A stretch of DNA of 64,000 nt, from positions 6,122,001 through 6,186,000 of the forward strand of contig NZ_CP109078.1 in the NCBI RefSeq assembly GCF_035917455.1. Reading direction: 5' to 3'. Made by a program: the position numbers and the translations under genes. Numbering within the stretch: the first letter of the stretch is position 1; each line of letters starts with the position of its first letter. Below, piece after piece: positions 53,693 to 62,473 of this stretch. The notes beneath the pieces were generated by a model, which saw only the letters and a program-made list of their open reading frames with translations, was not told where the DNA came from and searched no databases. Source of the stretch: Micromonospora sp. NBC_01796. GTDB lineage: Bacteria > Actinomycetota > Actinomycetes > Mycobacteriales > Micromonosporaceae.

Positions 53693-54508
53693 TCAGCGGC
53701 CGGCCCGGCGGCGCATGCCCTCGGCCAGCGGGGCCCGGTCCAGGTCACCGGCGGCGATGCGCCGGGCGATCGTGCGGCGCACGATCGCCCCCGCGACCGA
53801 CGGCAGGTGCCGGGCCAGGAACAGCTCGACCCGGCCACGTCCGGTGGTGGCGACGTCGCGCGGGGCCCTGCGGGCGGTCGCCGCGCGCAGGATCGCGTCG
53901 ACCACTCCCTCGACCGGCTCGTACCGGGAGACGCCCTCCAGGGACAGGCCGGCGGCGGTGGAGGCGTTGTGGATCGGCGACGCGACCATGCTCGGGTAGA
54001 CGACGCTGACCCCGATGTGGGTGCCGACCTCCAGGCGCAGCGCGTCGGCGTACGCGACCAGGGCGCGCTTGCTCACGCCGTACGCGGCGGCCAGCGGGAG
54101 CGGCAGCAGGGCCATCCGGCTGGACACGAACACGATCCGGCCCCGGCTGCGTTCGATGGCGGGTACGGCGGCGGCGGTGGTGTGCCACGCCGCCATCAGG
54201 TTGACCTCCAACTGGCGGCGGGCCGCCTCACCGGGCGGCAACTCGGCCGGGGCGGGTCCGCCGACACCGGCATTGTTGACCAACAGGTCGAGCCCGCCGA
54301 GCTTCTCGATCGCCTGCTCGACCGCGCCCGGCACGGCCCCGCCGTCGGTGAGGTCGCAGCCGATCACCGGGGTCGTGCCGACGCTGCCGGGGTGCAGGTC
54401 GATGCCGACGATCCGGGCGCCGGCCAGTTCCAGCCGCGCGCACAGCAGTCGGCCGAAGGTGCCGTTGGCGCCGGTGACGATGACACGTCTGCCGTCGAGG
54501 GTGGTCAT
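53693..54508 (-). CDS. Short-chain dehydrogenase/reductase
   Basis: 271 residues. The Rossmann motif TGANGTFG, cofactor Asp strand IVGIDLHPG (NAD preference), the NNAGVGG motif and the catalytic Ser-Tyr-Lys set (IVFVSSRMA, AYGVSKRAL) are all present. Classical SDR length. Its start ATGA overlaps the stop of the flavin monooxygenase gene, so the two are co-translated and probably act in sequence on the same ketone or alcohol. The operon lies behind a TetR-type operator upstream of the monooxygenase gene. Confidence 0.93.
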   Translation of the reverse strand: MTTLDGRRVIVTGANGTFGRLLCARLELAGARIVGIDLHPGSVGTTPVIGCDLTDGGAVPGAVEQAIEKLGGLDLLVNNAGVGGPAPAELPPGEAARRQLEVNLMAAWHTTAAAVPAIERSRGRIVFVSSRMALLPLPLAAAYGVSKRALVAYADALRLEVGTHIGVSVVYPSMVASPIHNASTAAGLSLEGVSRYEPVEGVVDAILRAATARRAPRDVATTGRGRVELFLARHLPSVAGAIVRRTIARRIAAGDLDRAPLAEGMRRRAGR

Positions 54509-55881
54509 CGGGCGCTCTCCGGGGCATCCTCGGCGCGGTGCCAGCGCACGCCCCGGCCGCGGCGGGCCCGGGCGGCGCCGTCGGCGAGTTCCCTCGCCGC
54601 GAGCGCGAGGTAGGCGTCGAAGTCGATGCGCATGGCGGGGCGGCGGTCGCCCCAGCGGTCACGGGCGGCCCGCAGCTCGGCGGCGATGTCGGCGGCCTGC
54701 GCGGCCGGGGTGGGTAGCGCGTACCGGCCGGCCAGGTGTGCGGCGACGAGTCGGGCCTGTGCCTCGACCACGGGCAGTGCCGAGCCGGTGGACTGGGTCA
54801 GCCCGACGAACGTCAGACCGGGCGCCTGCTGGTGGAACACGTGCCGGAACAGGGGCAGCCGGTCGGCGCCGTCGCCGAGCAGTGCCGGGTCGAGGAACGG
54901 CAGGTGGATGTCGTACCCGGTGCACCAGACCACCAGGTCGATCCCGTCGGTGGTGCCGTCGGTGAACCGGACGCGGTCGCCGTCGAAGCGGTCGATGGCG
55001 GGCCGTACGCCGATCTCGCCGTGGCTGATCCGCGACAGCAGCGAGTCCGACAGGGTGGGGTGGTCCTGGAGGAACCCGTGCCGGGGCGCGGGGAGACCGT
55101 ACTTCTCGGGAGGGCCGACCGACAGGCGCAGCACGGTCTGGCTGATGCGTTGGCGCAGCCGCCACGGCAGGCGCTTGGCCAGCGCGCCGTTGAGGGTGTC
55201 CGACGGCCTGCCGAGCAGGTGCTTGGGCACGATCCACACCCCACGGCGCAGCGACAGCAGGGTGCTCGCCGCGACGTGGGAGGCGTCGACGGCGATGTCC
55301 ATGGCCGAGTTGCCGCCCCCGACGACCAGCACCCGCCGCCCGGCGAGCTGCTCGGGGTCGCGGTAGTCGTGGCTGTGCAACTGCGCGACGGTGGCCGGCT
55401 GGACCGGCCCGGCGGCGGGCGTGCCCGGATGGGCGGGGGAGGGCAGCCTGGGCCGGCTGTTGTGGCCGTTGGCGACCACAACAGCCTCGACGTCCACGGT
55501 GGTCGCGCCGTCCGGTCCCGTCGTGGTGACCCGCCAGCCCTCGCCGACGCGGGCGACGTCGGTGACGGTGTGGCGCAGCCGCACGGCGTCCAGCAGCCCG
55601 AACCGTCGCGCGTAGTCGTGCAGGTAGCCGGCGACGCGGACGTGGTCGGGGTAGTCGGGCCAGTCCGTGGGCATGGGCAGGTCGGCGAATTCGGTACGGG
55701 TCCGCGAGGTGTTCAGGTGCAGGGTGCGGTACGCCGAGGAGTGCGGGGCGCCGTACACCCACAGCCCGCCGACCTGTGTCCCGGCGTCGAAGGCCACCGC
55801 GGGTACACCCCGGTCGGCCAGCGCCTTGAGCGTGGCCAGCCCGGCCGGTCCGGCCCCGATCACGGCGACCCGTGGCTTCAT
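54505..55881 (-). CDS. Flavin-containing monooxygenase (FMO/Baeyer-Villiger-like)
   Basis: 458 residues from ATG 55881, with GGAGGG upstream. The FAD motif is VAVIGAGPAGLATLKAL, the NADPH motif is VLVVGGGNSAMDIAVD, and the FMO fingerprint region reads VAQLHSHDYRDPEQL (FxGxxxHxxxY-like; the His-x-x-Tyr spacing is recognisable). The C-terminal ATG-like strand is VVWCTGYDIHLPFL. It would hydroxylate or insert oxygen into a soft nucleophile or ketone. It shares an operon with the SDR, and its promoter carries an 18-bp dyad matching the one at the divergent tetR-MFS promoter. Confidence 0.93.
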   Translation of the reverse strand: MKPRVAVIGAGPAGLATLKALADRGVPAVAFDAGTQVGGLWVYGAPHSSAYRTLHLNTSRTRTEFADLPMPTDWPDYPDHVRVAGYLHDYARRFGLLDAVRLRHTVTDVARVGEGWRVTTTGPDGATTVDVEAVVVANGHNSRPRLPSPAHPGTPAAGPVQPATVAQLHSHDYRDPEQLAGRRVLVVGGGNSAMDIAVDASHVAASTLLSLRRGVWIVPKHLLGRPSDTLNGALAKRLPWRLRQRISQTVLRLSVGPPEKYGLPAPRHGFLQDHPTLSDSLLSRISHGEIGVRPAIDRFDGDRVRFTDGTTDGIDLVVWCTGYDIHLPFLDPALLGDGADRLPLFRHVFHQQAPGLTFVGLTQSTGSALPVVEAQARLVAAHLAGRYALPTPAAQAADIAAELRAARDRWGDRRPAMRIDFDAYLALAARELADGAARARRGRGVRWHRAEDAPESAR

Positions 55882-55897
55882 ACCCGCCCTCCACAAA

Positions 55898-55915
55898 ATC
55901 CAACGTCTGGTGGAT
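55898..55915. promoter_or_regulatory. TetR operator copy 1, upstream of FMO-SDR
   Basis: An 18-bp dyad with ATCCA and TGGAT ends, 17 bases before the FMO start. Its reverse complement matches the site at 56628-56645 at 15 of 18 positions, including the whole ACGTTGGAT half. Confidence 0.7.
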
Positions 55916-55950
55916 ATTGCGCCGCGCCGGGCCGCACGTCAAGGGCCCGC

Positions 55951-56616
55951 TCAGTGCGCCCCGCTCGGACCCGGTGCGTACATGCGGTCGAGCCAGCGGT
56001 GGGCGAAGACGCGGAACTCGCGTCGGCGGCGGGCGCTGTCCGCGCCGGACAGCAGGCCGACGACGTGGGCGTGGACGGACCACACCAGACTCCGTACGGC
56101 CAGGTGGGGCTGGGGTTCGCTGAGCACCCCGGCGGCGTCGGCGTCGCTCAGCACCCGCTCGACGGCCCGGTAGAGCGGGGCCGAGTACCGCTCGTCGAGT
56201 TCGGCGTGACGATCGGGTTCCAGCCAGCGTCGCAACCACAGTCCGGTGGTCTCGGGATGATCCTCCAGGAAGTCGACGAACACGTCGACCAGCTCGTGCA
56301 GCGCGGTCATGGCGGTGTCCGGCCCGGCGGTCAGCCCTTCCCGGGCGGCGGCCACGGCCCCGGTCAGCACCCCGCTCTCGGCCGCGAACACCCGCGCGAA
56401 GCAGCCCTCGTACAGTGCCGCCTTCGTACCCACGTGGTGGTGCACGGTGGCGACGTCCACGCCGCAGGCGGTCGCGATCTCGCGCATGCCGACGGCGTCG
56501 AACCCGCGCCGGGCGAACAGGCCAGCCGCCGTCTCGATGATCATCTCGGGGGTGGTGTGCTGGTCGGTACGCCGAGGGCGGCCGGGTCCCCGTCGGGGTG
56601 TGGTCATGCGCCCCAT
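55951..56616 (-). CDS. TetR-family repressor of the FMO-SDR and transporter genes
   Basis: 221 residues from ATG 56616; ATG 56607 is an equally possible start. An Arg/Pro-rich arm (RRGPGRPRR) precedes the helix-turn-helix MIIETAAGLFARRGFDAVGM, REIATACGVDVATVHHHVGT. The rest is a helical ligand domain with TGLWLRRWLEPDRHAEL. It lies between the FMO-SDR operon (same strand) and the divergent GPH transporter. Near-identical 18-bp dyads at both flanking promoters show that it probably represses the operon, itself and the transporter together, with a common ligand as inducer. Confidence 0.92.
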   Translation of the reverse strand: MGRMTTPRRGPGRPRRTDQHTTPEMIIETAAGLFARRGFDAVGMREIATACGVDVATVHHHVGTKAALYEGCFARVFAAESGVLTGAVAAAREGLTAGPDTAMTALHELVDVFVDFLEDHPETTGLWLRRWLEPDRHAELDERYSAPLYRAVERVLSDADAAGVLSEPQPHLAVRSLVWSVHAHVVGLLSGADSARRRREFRVFAHRWLDRMYAPGPSGAH

Positions 56617-56627
56617 CGTGCCCTACT

Positions 56628-56645
56628 ATCCAGCGAACGTTGGAT
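56628..56645. promoter_or_regulatory. TetR operator copy 2, between tetR and the transporter
   Basis: ATCCAGCGAACGTTGGAT lies 11 bases before the tetR start at 56616 and 29 before the transporter start. ATCCA/TGGAT arms; 15 of 18 positions match copy 1 (reverse complement of 55898-55915). Confidence 0.75.
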
Positions 56646-56674
56646 TGCACCGCGCGGCGCGGCGAGGAGACGGT

Positions 56675-58006
56675 ATGGACCAGGCGGCGCGGCTTCCCCG
56701 TACCGGCCTGCTGGCCTTCGCCGGCGGATCGCTGGGCATGGGCACCTGGGTTACCGTGCCCGGCCTGCTGTTGCTCTACTTCCTCACCGACGTGCTGGCC
56801 GTGGCACCGCTCGCGGCAGGTCTCGTCCTGCTGCTGCCGAAGATCGCCGACGTGCTGCTGCACCCGTGGATCGGCCACCTGTCCGACGCCGACCTGGTCC
56901 GCCGTGGCCACCGCCGGATGCTCATGACGGCGGGTTGTGCCCTGCCGCTGGCCTTCGTCGCGCTGTTCCTGGTGCCGGGCGGGCTCACCGGCGGTCCGGC
57001 CGCGGTCTGGGTCGCCGTCGTGTTCGTCGCGGGCAACCTGCTGTTCGCGGCGTACCAGGTGCCCTACCTGTCCACCCCCGCCGACCTCGCCATCGGTTAC
57101 CACGAGCGCACCCGGCTGATGGGCTTCCGGATGGTGGTGCTGACCGTGGGCATCCTGCTCAGCGGCGTGCTCGCGCCGGTGTTGACGGGTGGGGAGGAAC
57201 CGACCCGAGGTGGTTACGCCCTCATGGGTCTCGTGCTCGGCGCGTCGATGCTGGTCGCCATGGTGATCGGCACAACCGGTACGCGGCGACTGACCGAGGC
57301 CGCACCGACCCCGGTCACCACGTCCGGACACGGTGCGGCCGGCCTGCGTACGCTGCTCGTCGCCCTGCGCGACCCGCAGTTCCGCTGGCTGGTCGGCTCG
57401 TACCTGGCCATGTCGACCACCACCCACCTGGTGCTGGCCGCGGTGCCCTACTTCGCCAAGTACGAACTCGGCCGTCCCGGCCTGACCACGGTCCTGGTCG
57501 CCGCGTTTGTCGCCCCTGCGCTGCTCGCCACCCCGGTCTGGGTCGTCGTGGCCCGCCGCATCGGCAAGCAGCCCGGACTCCTCGTCGCGCAGGGTGCCTT
57601 CGTGTTCGGTTCGCTCGTGCTGGCGCTCGGCGACGCCGCCGGCCTGCCCGTGCTGGTCGGCGCGGTCGCGGTGCTCGGCATCGCGTTCGCCGCCATGCAA
57701 CTGCTGCCGTTCTCGATGGTCCCGGACGTCATCCGGTCCGGGGGCGCCGACGGCACCACCCGAGCCGGCACGTACACCGGCGTGTGGACCGCGGCCGAGG
57801 CCACCGGTGGCGCGCTCGGCCCGTACGTCTACTCCGCCTGCCTGGCCGTCGGCGGCTTCGTCGCCACCGGCGCGGGTACCGAGGTCGTGCAGCCGGAGTC
57901 CGCGCACACGATGATCCGGCTCGGGTTCGGCCTGGTCCCCGCGGCCCTGATGGTGGTGGCGATGCTGCTGCAACGCGGGTACACGCTGGACCGGACGCTG
58001 CGCTGA
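56675..58006 (+). CDS. GPH/MFS_2-family cation symporter-like transporter
   Basis: 443 residues from ATG 56675, with GAGGAGA upstream. Twelve helices; the first loop PKIADVLLHPWIGHLSDADL holds the Asp residues that bind the cation in the MelB-like glycoside-pentoside-hexuronide family, and YHERTRLMGFRMVVLTVG is the typical R-rich loop and helix. The second half repeats the pattern with PFSMVPDVIRSGG. Substrates in this family are sugars or other small solutes. Divergent from, and sharing an operator with, the TetR gene, so it probably imports (or exports) the compound handled by the FMO and SDR. Confidence 0.9.
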   Translation: MDQAARLPRTGLLAFAGGSLGMGTWVTVPGLLLLYFLTDVLAVAPLAAGLVLLLPKIADVLLHPWIGHLSDADLVRRGHRRMLMTAGCALPLAFVALFLVPGGLTGGPAAVWVAVVFVAGNLLFAAYQVPYLSTPADLAIGYHERTRLMGFRMVVLTVGILLSGVLAPVLTGGEEPTRGGYALMGLVLGASMLVAMVIGTTGTRRLTEAAPTPVTTSGHGAAGLRTLLVALRDPQFRWLVGSYLAMSTTTHLVLAAVPYFAKYELGRPGLTTVLVAAFVAPALLATPVWVVVARRIGKQPGLLVAQGAFVFGSLVLALGDAAGLPVLVGAVAVLGIAFAAMQLLPFSMVPDVIRSGGADGTTRAGTYTGVWTAAEATGGALGPYVYSACLAVGGFVATGAGTEVVQPESAHTMIRLGFGLVPAALMVVAMLLQRGYTLDRTLR

Positions 58007-58137
58007 GCCGGGATCGTCGCCGGTCGCCCCCGGACTGTCGATCCTAATAGTAAAGATTGTGAACAGAAGATGTTAGAGTCACTCCCGTCGATGCATAGTC
58101 CGATCATCGGCCATGGCATCCAGGAAGGAGTGATCGC

Positions 58138-59217
58138 ATGCTGAGACTGCGCGCCCTGGTCACACTCGCGGCATTGGTCGTCGCCGGTGGACTGGTGGCG
58201 ATCATCCCGTCGGCCCCGGCGTCCGCGGCGGCCTGCGCCGCGTCGTGGCAGGCCTCGACCGTCTACTGGGGCGGCAACCAGGCTTCCCACAACGGACGCA
58301 ACTACCAGGCGAAGTGGTGGACCCAGAACGAGGCGCCGCCGGGCACCACCGGCGTCTGGCAGGACCTCGGTGCCTGCGACGGCGGTACCACGCCGCCGCC
58401 GGGAGGCGGTTGCAACCACCCGAACTGGACCGCCGGCACCTGGTACCCCGCCGGGAGCATCGTCCGGTACACCAACGGCCTGTACTACATCGCCGAGCAC
58501 GAGAACCCGGGGTACGACCCGATCGTCAGCACCTGGTACTGGGAGCCGTACACCTGCGGCGGCCAACCGCCCACCACCCCGCCCCCGACCAACCCCGGTG
58601 GCTTCGTGGTGACCGAGGCGCAGTTCAACCAGATGTTCCCGGGGCGCAACTCCTTCTACACGTACTCCGGGCTCGTCGCCGCGCTCAGCGCGTACTCGGC
58701 GTTCGCACGGACCGGCAGCGCCACCGTCCAGCGGCAGGAAGCCGCCGCCTTCCTGGCGAACGTGTACCACGAGACCGGCGGACTCGTGCACATCGTGGAG
58801 CAGAACCAGGCGAACTACCCGCACTACTGCGACGCCGGTCAGCCGTACGGCTGTCCCGCCGGTCAGGCCGCCTACTACGGGCGCGGGCCGATCCAGCTCA
58901 GTTGGAACTTCAACTACAACGCCGCCGGCAACGCCCTCGGCCTACCCCTGCTGACCAACCCCTGGCTGGTGCAGAACGACGCCGCGGTGGCCTGGAAGAC
59001 CGGCATCTGGTACTGGATGACCCAGAACGGGCCGGGCACCATGACCCCGCACAACGCGATGGTCAACGGCGCCGGGTTCGGCGAGACCATCCGCAGCATC
59101 AACGGCTCGATCGAGTGCAACGGCGGGAACCCGCCCCAGGTGCAGAGCCGCGTCACCAGGTACCAGCAGTTCGTCGGCATCCTCGGCGTACCCGCCGGGA
59201 ACAACCTGTACTGCTGA
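58138..59217 (+). CDS. Secreted GH19 chitinase with two carbohydrate-binding modules
   Basis: 359 residues. Signal peptide with cleavage near ASA-AA. Two CBM5/12-like chitin-binding modules follow at about 35-80 (ASTVYWGGNQASHNGRNYQA) and 95-145 (WTAGTWYPAGSIVRYTNGLYYI), each with the usual Trp/Tyr ladder, joined by Pro/Thr/Gly linkers. The GH19 catalytic domain begins near residue 155 and carries the catalytic acid in NVYHETGG, plus YYGRGPIQLSWNFNYNAAG. It degrades chitin outside the cell. AAGGAG precedes the ATG. The leader 58045-58080 is strongly A/T-rich, as expected for its promoter. No DasR-like dyad was found. Confidence 0.95.
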   Translation: MLRLRALVTLAALVVAGGLVAIIPSAPASAAACAASWQASTVYWGGNQASHNGRNYQAKWWTQNEAPPGTTGVWQDLGACDGGTTPPPGGGCNHPNWTAGTWYPAGSIVRYTNGLYYIAEHENPGYDPIVSTWYWEPYTCGGQPPTTPPPTNPGGFVVTEAQFNQMFPGRNSFYTYSGLVAALSAYSAFARTGSATVQRQEAAAFLANVYHETGGLVHIVEQNQANYPHYCDAGQPYGCPAGQAAYYGRGPIQLSWNFNYNAAGNALGLPLLTNPWLVQNDAAVAWKTGIWYWMTQNGPGTMTPHNAMVNGAGFGETIRSINGSIECNGGNPPQVQSRVTRYQQFVGILGVPAGNNLYC

Positions 59218-59222
59218 TCCGG

Positions 59223-59260
59223 GTACGGGCCTCGTCGCCCCCACTCGACGAGGCCCGTAC
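59223..59260. terminator. Bidirectional terminator between chitinase and aldo/keto reductase
   Basis: A perfect 15-bp repeat (GTACGGGCCTCGTCG at 59223-59237, CGACGAGGCCCGTAC at 59246-59260) with an 8-base loop, six bases past the chitinase stop and 26 bases past the convergent reductase stop. Confidence 0.85.
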
Positions 59261-59286
59261 ACCGCTCTTCCGTGTGCCGAAGACGA

Positions 59287-60378
59287 CTACCCGATGGCGC
59301 CGTTGAACACCGGCGGCGCGTACGTGGCCGGCTTGTCGCCGATGCCCAGGCCGGGGCTGACGATCCAGGACTGGTACCTCGGGGTGAACATCGAGTAGAG
59401 CGACGGCACCTGTGGTGTGCTGGCCTCGTCGAGCCGGCGGCGGGCGTCCTCGGGGATCTCGAAGTCGAGCGCGGCGAGGTTGGTGTCCAGTTGCTCCGGG
59501 GTGCTCGCGCCGATGACCACCGACGACACGCCCGGCTGGGTGACCACCCAGTTGACCGCCACCTGTGCCATCGGGCGGCCCAGTTCCGCCGCCACGGTTT
59601 CGAGGCCCTCGATGACGCGCCAGTCGTGCTCGGAGATGGCCACGGGGGAGTCCGGGTTACCGAGCCGGCCTGCACCGGTCACGCCCGTGGTGGTCCGCCG
59701 GTACTTGCCGGTGAGCAGGCCACCGCCGATCGGGCTCCACGCGGTGAGCCCCATGCCCAGGGTCTGCGCCATCGGTACGAACTCCGGCTCGATCCCCCGC
59801 GCGTTCAGCGAGTACGGCAACTGCACCGTGATCATCGGGGCGAGCCCGTGCGCCTCGGCGTAGCTCTGCGCGCGGGCGGCGTACCAGGCCGGTACGTCCG
59901 ACAGGCCGGCGTAGCGGATTTTCCCGGTCCGGACCAGGTCGTCGAGGGTGCGGACGACCTCCTCGACGGGGGTGATCCGGTCCCAGGTGTGCAGCAGGTA
60001 GAGGTCGAGGTAGTCGGTGCCGAGCCGGCGCAGCGAGGCCTCCACCGCCCGGACGATGTGTTTGCGGCCGTTGCCGCTGGCGTTCGGGTCGGTCGGGTCG
60101 ACGGTGTTGGTGAACTTGCTGGTCAGCACCAGTCGATCCCGGTTGCCCGCCTTGGCGATCAGACTGCCGAGAATGCGCTCGCTCTCTCCGGCGGTGTAGA
60201 AGTCCGCGGTGTCGACGAAGTTGCCGCCCGTCTCCACGTACCGCCGGAAGATGGGTTCCGCTTCCGCCTCGGTCTTGCCGTAGGCGGCGTGGAAACCACC
60301 GGTGCCGAAGTTCATCGTGCCCAGCGCCAGCCGGCTCACCCGCAGCCCGGAGCGGCCGAGCAGGTAGTAGTGGTTCAT
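59287..60378 (-). CDS. Aldo/keto reductase
   Basis: 363 residues from ATG 60378, with GGGGGA eight bases upstream; the longer open frame has no better start. The (beta/alpha)8 NADPH-dependent reductase has the tetrad Asp56 (NFVDTADFYTAGESE), Tyr61, Lys88 (LVLTSKFTN) and His in LDLYLLHTWD. SPIGGGLLTGKYRR and SSVVIGASTPEQLDTNL form the cofactor-binding end. The group resembles YajO/AKR11-like general stress reductases. It lies behind a TGGAC-6-GTCCA dyad that may bind its regulator. Convergent with the chitinase. Confidence 0.93.
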   Translation of the reverse strand: MNHYYLLGRSGLRVSRLALGTMNFGTGGFHAAYGKTEAEAEPIFRRYVETGGNFVDTADFYTAGESERILGSLIAKAGNRDRLVLTSKFTNTVDPTDPNASGNGRKHIVRAVEASLRRLGTDYLDLYLLHTWDRITPVEEVVRTLDDLVRTGKIRYAGLSDVPAWYAARAQSYAEAHGLAPMITVQLPYSLNARGIEPEFVPMAQTLGMGLTAWSPIGGGLLTGKYRRTTTGVTGAGRLGNPDSPVAISEHDWRVIEGLETVAAELGRPMAQVAVNWVVTQPGVSSVVIGASTPEQLDTNLAALDFEIPEDARRRLDEASTPQVPSLYSMFTPRYQSWIVSPGLGIGDKPATYAPPVFNGAIG

Positions 60379-60463
60379 CGCTTGATCCCCCATCTCGCCC
60401 ATCCGGCGAACCCGTGACCGGCCCGGATCGGACCGCCCGGTCCTCACCATGGCTCGGAAAAAA

Positions 60464-60479
60464 TGGACCTGCAAGTCCA
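60464..60479. promoter_or_regulatory. Candidate operator upstream of the aldo/keto reductase
   Basis: TGGAC (60464-60468) and GTCCA (60475-60479) flank six bases in a short A/T-rich patch, 86 bases before the reductase start. No regulator gene is adjacent. Confidence 0.35.
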
Positions 60480-60517
60480 AAATTTGCCGGTGTCTCCCCG
60501 ACGGCCGCGCCCGCCGG

Positions 60518-62473
60518 TCAGCCGATGGGGGACAACTCGGTCGGTAGCCAGGACGCCTCGGTGAAGGCGGCCGACGCCGCGCGCTCGTAGACGGCGGCGG
60601 CGAGCCAGGCCTCGGCGAACGCGGACCCGTCGTCGGCCGTGATGCGCCCGAACACGTCCCGGTCGCGGAACCCGGCCGCGTCGCGCAGTTCGGCGAGCAG
60701 GACCGCCCCGGTGTCGAGCCGGGCCCCGCGCAGGCGCCGTCCGTCTTCAGCGGCCAGAGCCTGCACCGCGCGACCGCCGTCGACGACGCGTTCCACCTGC
60801 CGGCGGAGCAGGTGCAGCGCCGGGTCCCCGGTCACGCCGCCCGGCCCGGCGGCCACACCCGGGACGGTCGGGTCGACACGGACCTGGCTGCGGTGCAGCC
60901 GGTCGAAGCCGAGATCGGCCCGGCCGGACCAGCGGGCCGGCAGGACCAGACCGGCGTTCGGGACGGCCGGGGCGACCGCGAGCGCCTGCACGGTGGTGCG
61001 GTGGTGCGGATCGAGCCGGCCGATCACCCGCAGGTCCGCCCCGACGGCACCGGCGAGGACCCGCAGGTTGTCCCGGTACGGCAGCGCCTCGTGGTCCGAC
61101 GCGATGCCGAGCGCGATCGGCAGCCCGTCCGGGGTGACGCCGAGGACAGCGTCACCGGCGACGCCGACCACCTCGACCCGCAGGAACAGCAGGTCCCCAC
61201 CGGCGGGCCGGTCCCGTACCGGCACGGCCGAGGCAGCGAAGGCCCGGTGGACCTGGTCGGCGTAGGGCTCCCGCCACAGCCGGTCGACGGGCTCCTCGGC
61301 CCAGCCGGCACCATTCGCCCGGACCGCCCGGACGGCCTTGCCGGCACCGAGCTGGCCGTTCTCCGAGGAGGTGGCGCCGGAGACCACGATGCCGGCGCGG
61401 GCCAGCTCACGGTGGCTCAGCACCACCTCGCCGATCGTGACGATCCCGTCGCCGGCGGTCGAGGCGCGCCCGGCACCGCCGGGCATCAGGTCGGCGATCG
61501 TCCACATCCGACCGTCCCTGTCGACGAGGTACGTGACAACGCCGCCGTACCCCGAATCCGCCACCACGGGGACCGTGCACACCCCGTACAGTCGCAGGCC
61601 TCCCGCGGTCTCGTAGCTGCGGCGACCCGTCCCGAGCAGGTCGGCCGTCGGGTCGGGCAGCCGCAGCCGGCGGGCGAGGTCGAGCAGTTCCCGCAGGTCG
61701 TCGGTGAGATCCGCCAACCGGTACTGCGGCTGGCTCTCCGCGGCGGCCTGGAGGCGGTTGGCGCACTGCCGGGCGACGGCGGCGGCCCGGTGCAGCCCGT
61801 GGATCCGCGCCTGGTGGGCGGCTCGGACGAGGGCGGCCCGGACCACGACCCCGCTGCCGGAGCGTCCGGCGCAGAGCACCGCGACGGCGGACCGCCACAG
61901 GTCGTCGGCGGCGGCGACCTGCCGTTCGGAGAGCGCCACACCCCGGCCGGCGCCGACCGGGTCCAGGACGGCGGCCTGCCGGGACCCCACGGTTTCCCCG
62001 GGGCCTTCGCCGTGGCCCGCCCGCCCGTCGGTGTCGCCGTGGCCCGCCCGCCCGTCGGTGTCGCCGTGGCCCGCCCGCCCGTCGGTGTCGCCGTGGCCCG
62101 CCCGCCCGTCGGTGTCGCCGGGATCTGCTCGCCCGTCGGTGTCGCCCGGCCCGGACGGGTCTCCGGTGTCTACGGGAGCCGGGTCCTCCTGCACCGGACA
62201 CCGGGCCAGCACGGCCGCCCGGTGCAGGCAGTTCGGCGCCAGCAGGCAGCCGCAGGTCACGTCGGCACCGGACCGCACCACGCCGCCGGTCACCGCCAGG
62301 ACAACCTCGGTCTCCTCGTCGACGCGGACCCGCACCCGGTCCCCGTCGAGGGTGGCGGGCCAGCCGGCGGCGCGGACGACCATGTCGTCCACCTTCCTGC
62401 GCAGCCGCGCCGGCAACGCGTCGACCGCCTCGACGAGCAGCATCGGGGCGAGCTTCGGCAGCGGTGTGCTCAT
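60518..62473 (-). CDS. SWIM zinc-finger family protein
   Basis: 651 residues from ATG 62473, overlapping the stop of the VWA gene (ATGA). The SWIM motif (CxCx(n)CxH) reads VTCGCLLAPNCLHRAAVL near residues 75-95. A Gly/Asp-rich spacer made of 9-residue tandem repeats (GDTDGRAGH) follows. The remaining 500 residues are alpha/beta with no enzyme motif that I can name (YLVDRDGRMWTIADLMPGG among conserved blocks). SWIM proteins of this kind occur beside MoxR-type ATPase, DUF5682 and VWA genes in actinobacteria. The fixed overlap with the VWA gene supports such a cluster here. Confidence 0.85.
   Translation of the reverse strand: MSTPLPKLAPMLLVEAVDALPARLRRKVDDMVVRAAGWPATLDGDRVRVRVDEETEVVLAVTGGVVRSGADVTCGCLLAPNCLHRAAVLARCPVQEDPAPVDTGDPSGPGDTDGRADPGDTDGRAGHGDTDGRAGHGDTDGRAGHGDTDGRAGHGEGPGETVGSRQAAVLDPVGAGRGVALSERQVAAADDLWRSAVAVLCAGRSGSGVVVRAALVRAAHQARIHGLHRAAAVARQCANRLQAAAESQPQYRLADLTDDLRELLDLARRLRLPDPTADLLGTGRRSYETAGGLRLYGVCTVPVVADSGYGGVVTYLVDRDGRMWTIADLMPGGAGRASTAGDGIVTIGEVVLSHRELARAGIVVSGATSSENGQLGAGKAVRAVRANGAGWAEEPVDRLWREPYADQVHRAFAASAVPVRDRPAGGDLLFLRVEVVGVAGDAVLGVTPDGLPIALGIASDHEALPYRDNLRVLAGAVGADLRVIGRLDPHHRTTVQALAVAPAVPNAGLVLPARWSGRADLGFDRLHRSQVRVDPTVPGVAAGPGGVTGDPALHLLRRQVERVVDGGRAVQALAAEDGRRLRGARLDTGAVLLAELRDAAGFRDRDVFGRITADDGSAFAEAWLAAAVYERAASAAFTEASWLPTELSPIG
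62010..62144 (-). repeat. 27-bp tandem repeat inside the SWIM gene
   Basis: Four perfect 27-bp copies (62010-62036, 62037-62063, 62064-62090, 62091-62117) and a degenerate fifth (62118-62144). Each encodes nine residues, GDTDGRAGH. Because 27 is a multiple of three, copy-number change would keep the frame. Confidence 0.95.

Noticed and set aside
54659-58047. Two open frames of about 1100 codons opposite or overlapping the FMO, TetR and transporter genes
   Set aside because: They span several real genes and their promoters, and their translations are Arg/Pro/Gly-rich with no motif.
58010-58137. DasR operator upstream of the chitinase
   Set aside because: No TGGTCTAGACCA-like dyad is present. 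The only dyad, CCGAT-C-ATCGG at 58100-58110, does not resemble it.
62010-62144. Possible CRISPR array
   Set aside because: The repeats are directly tandem with no unique spacers and stay in frame within a coding sequence, so this is a minisatellite.
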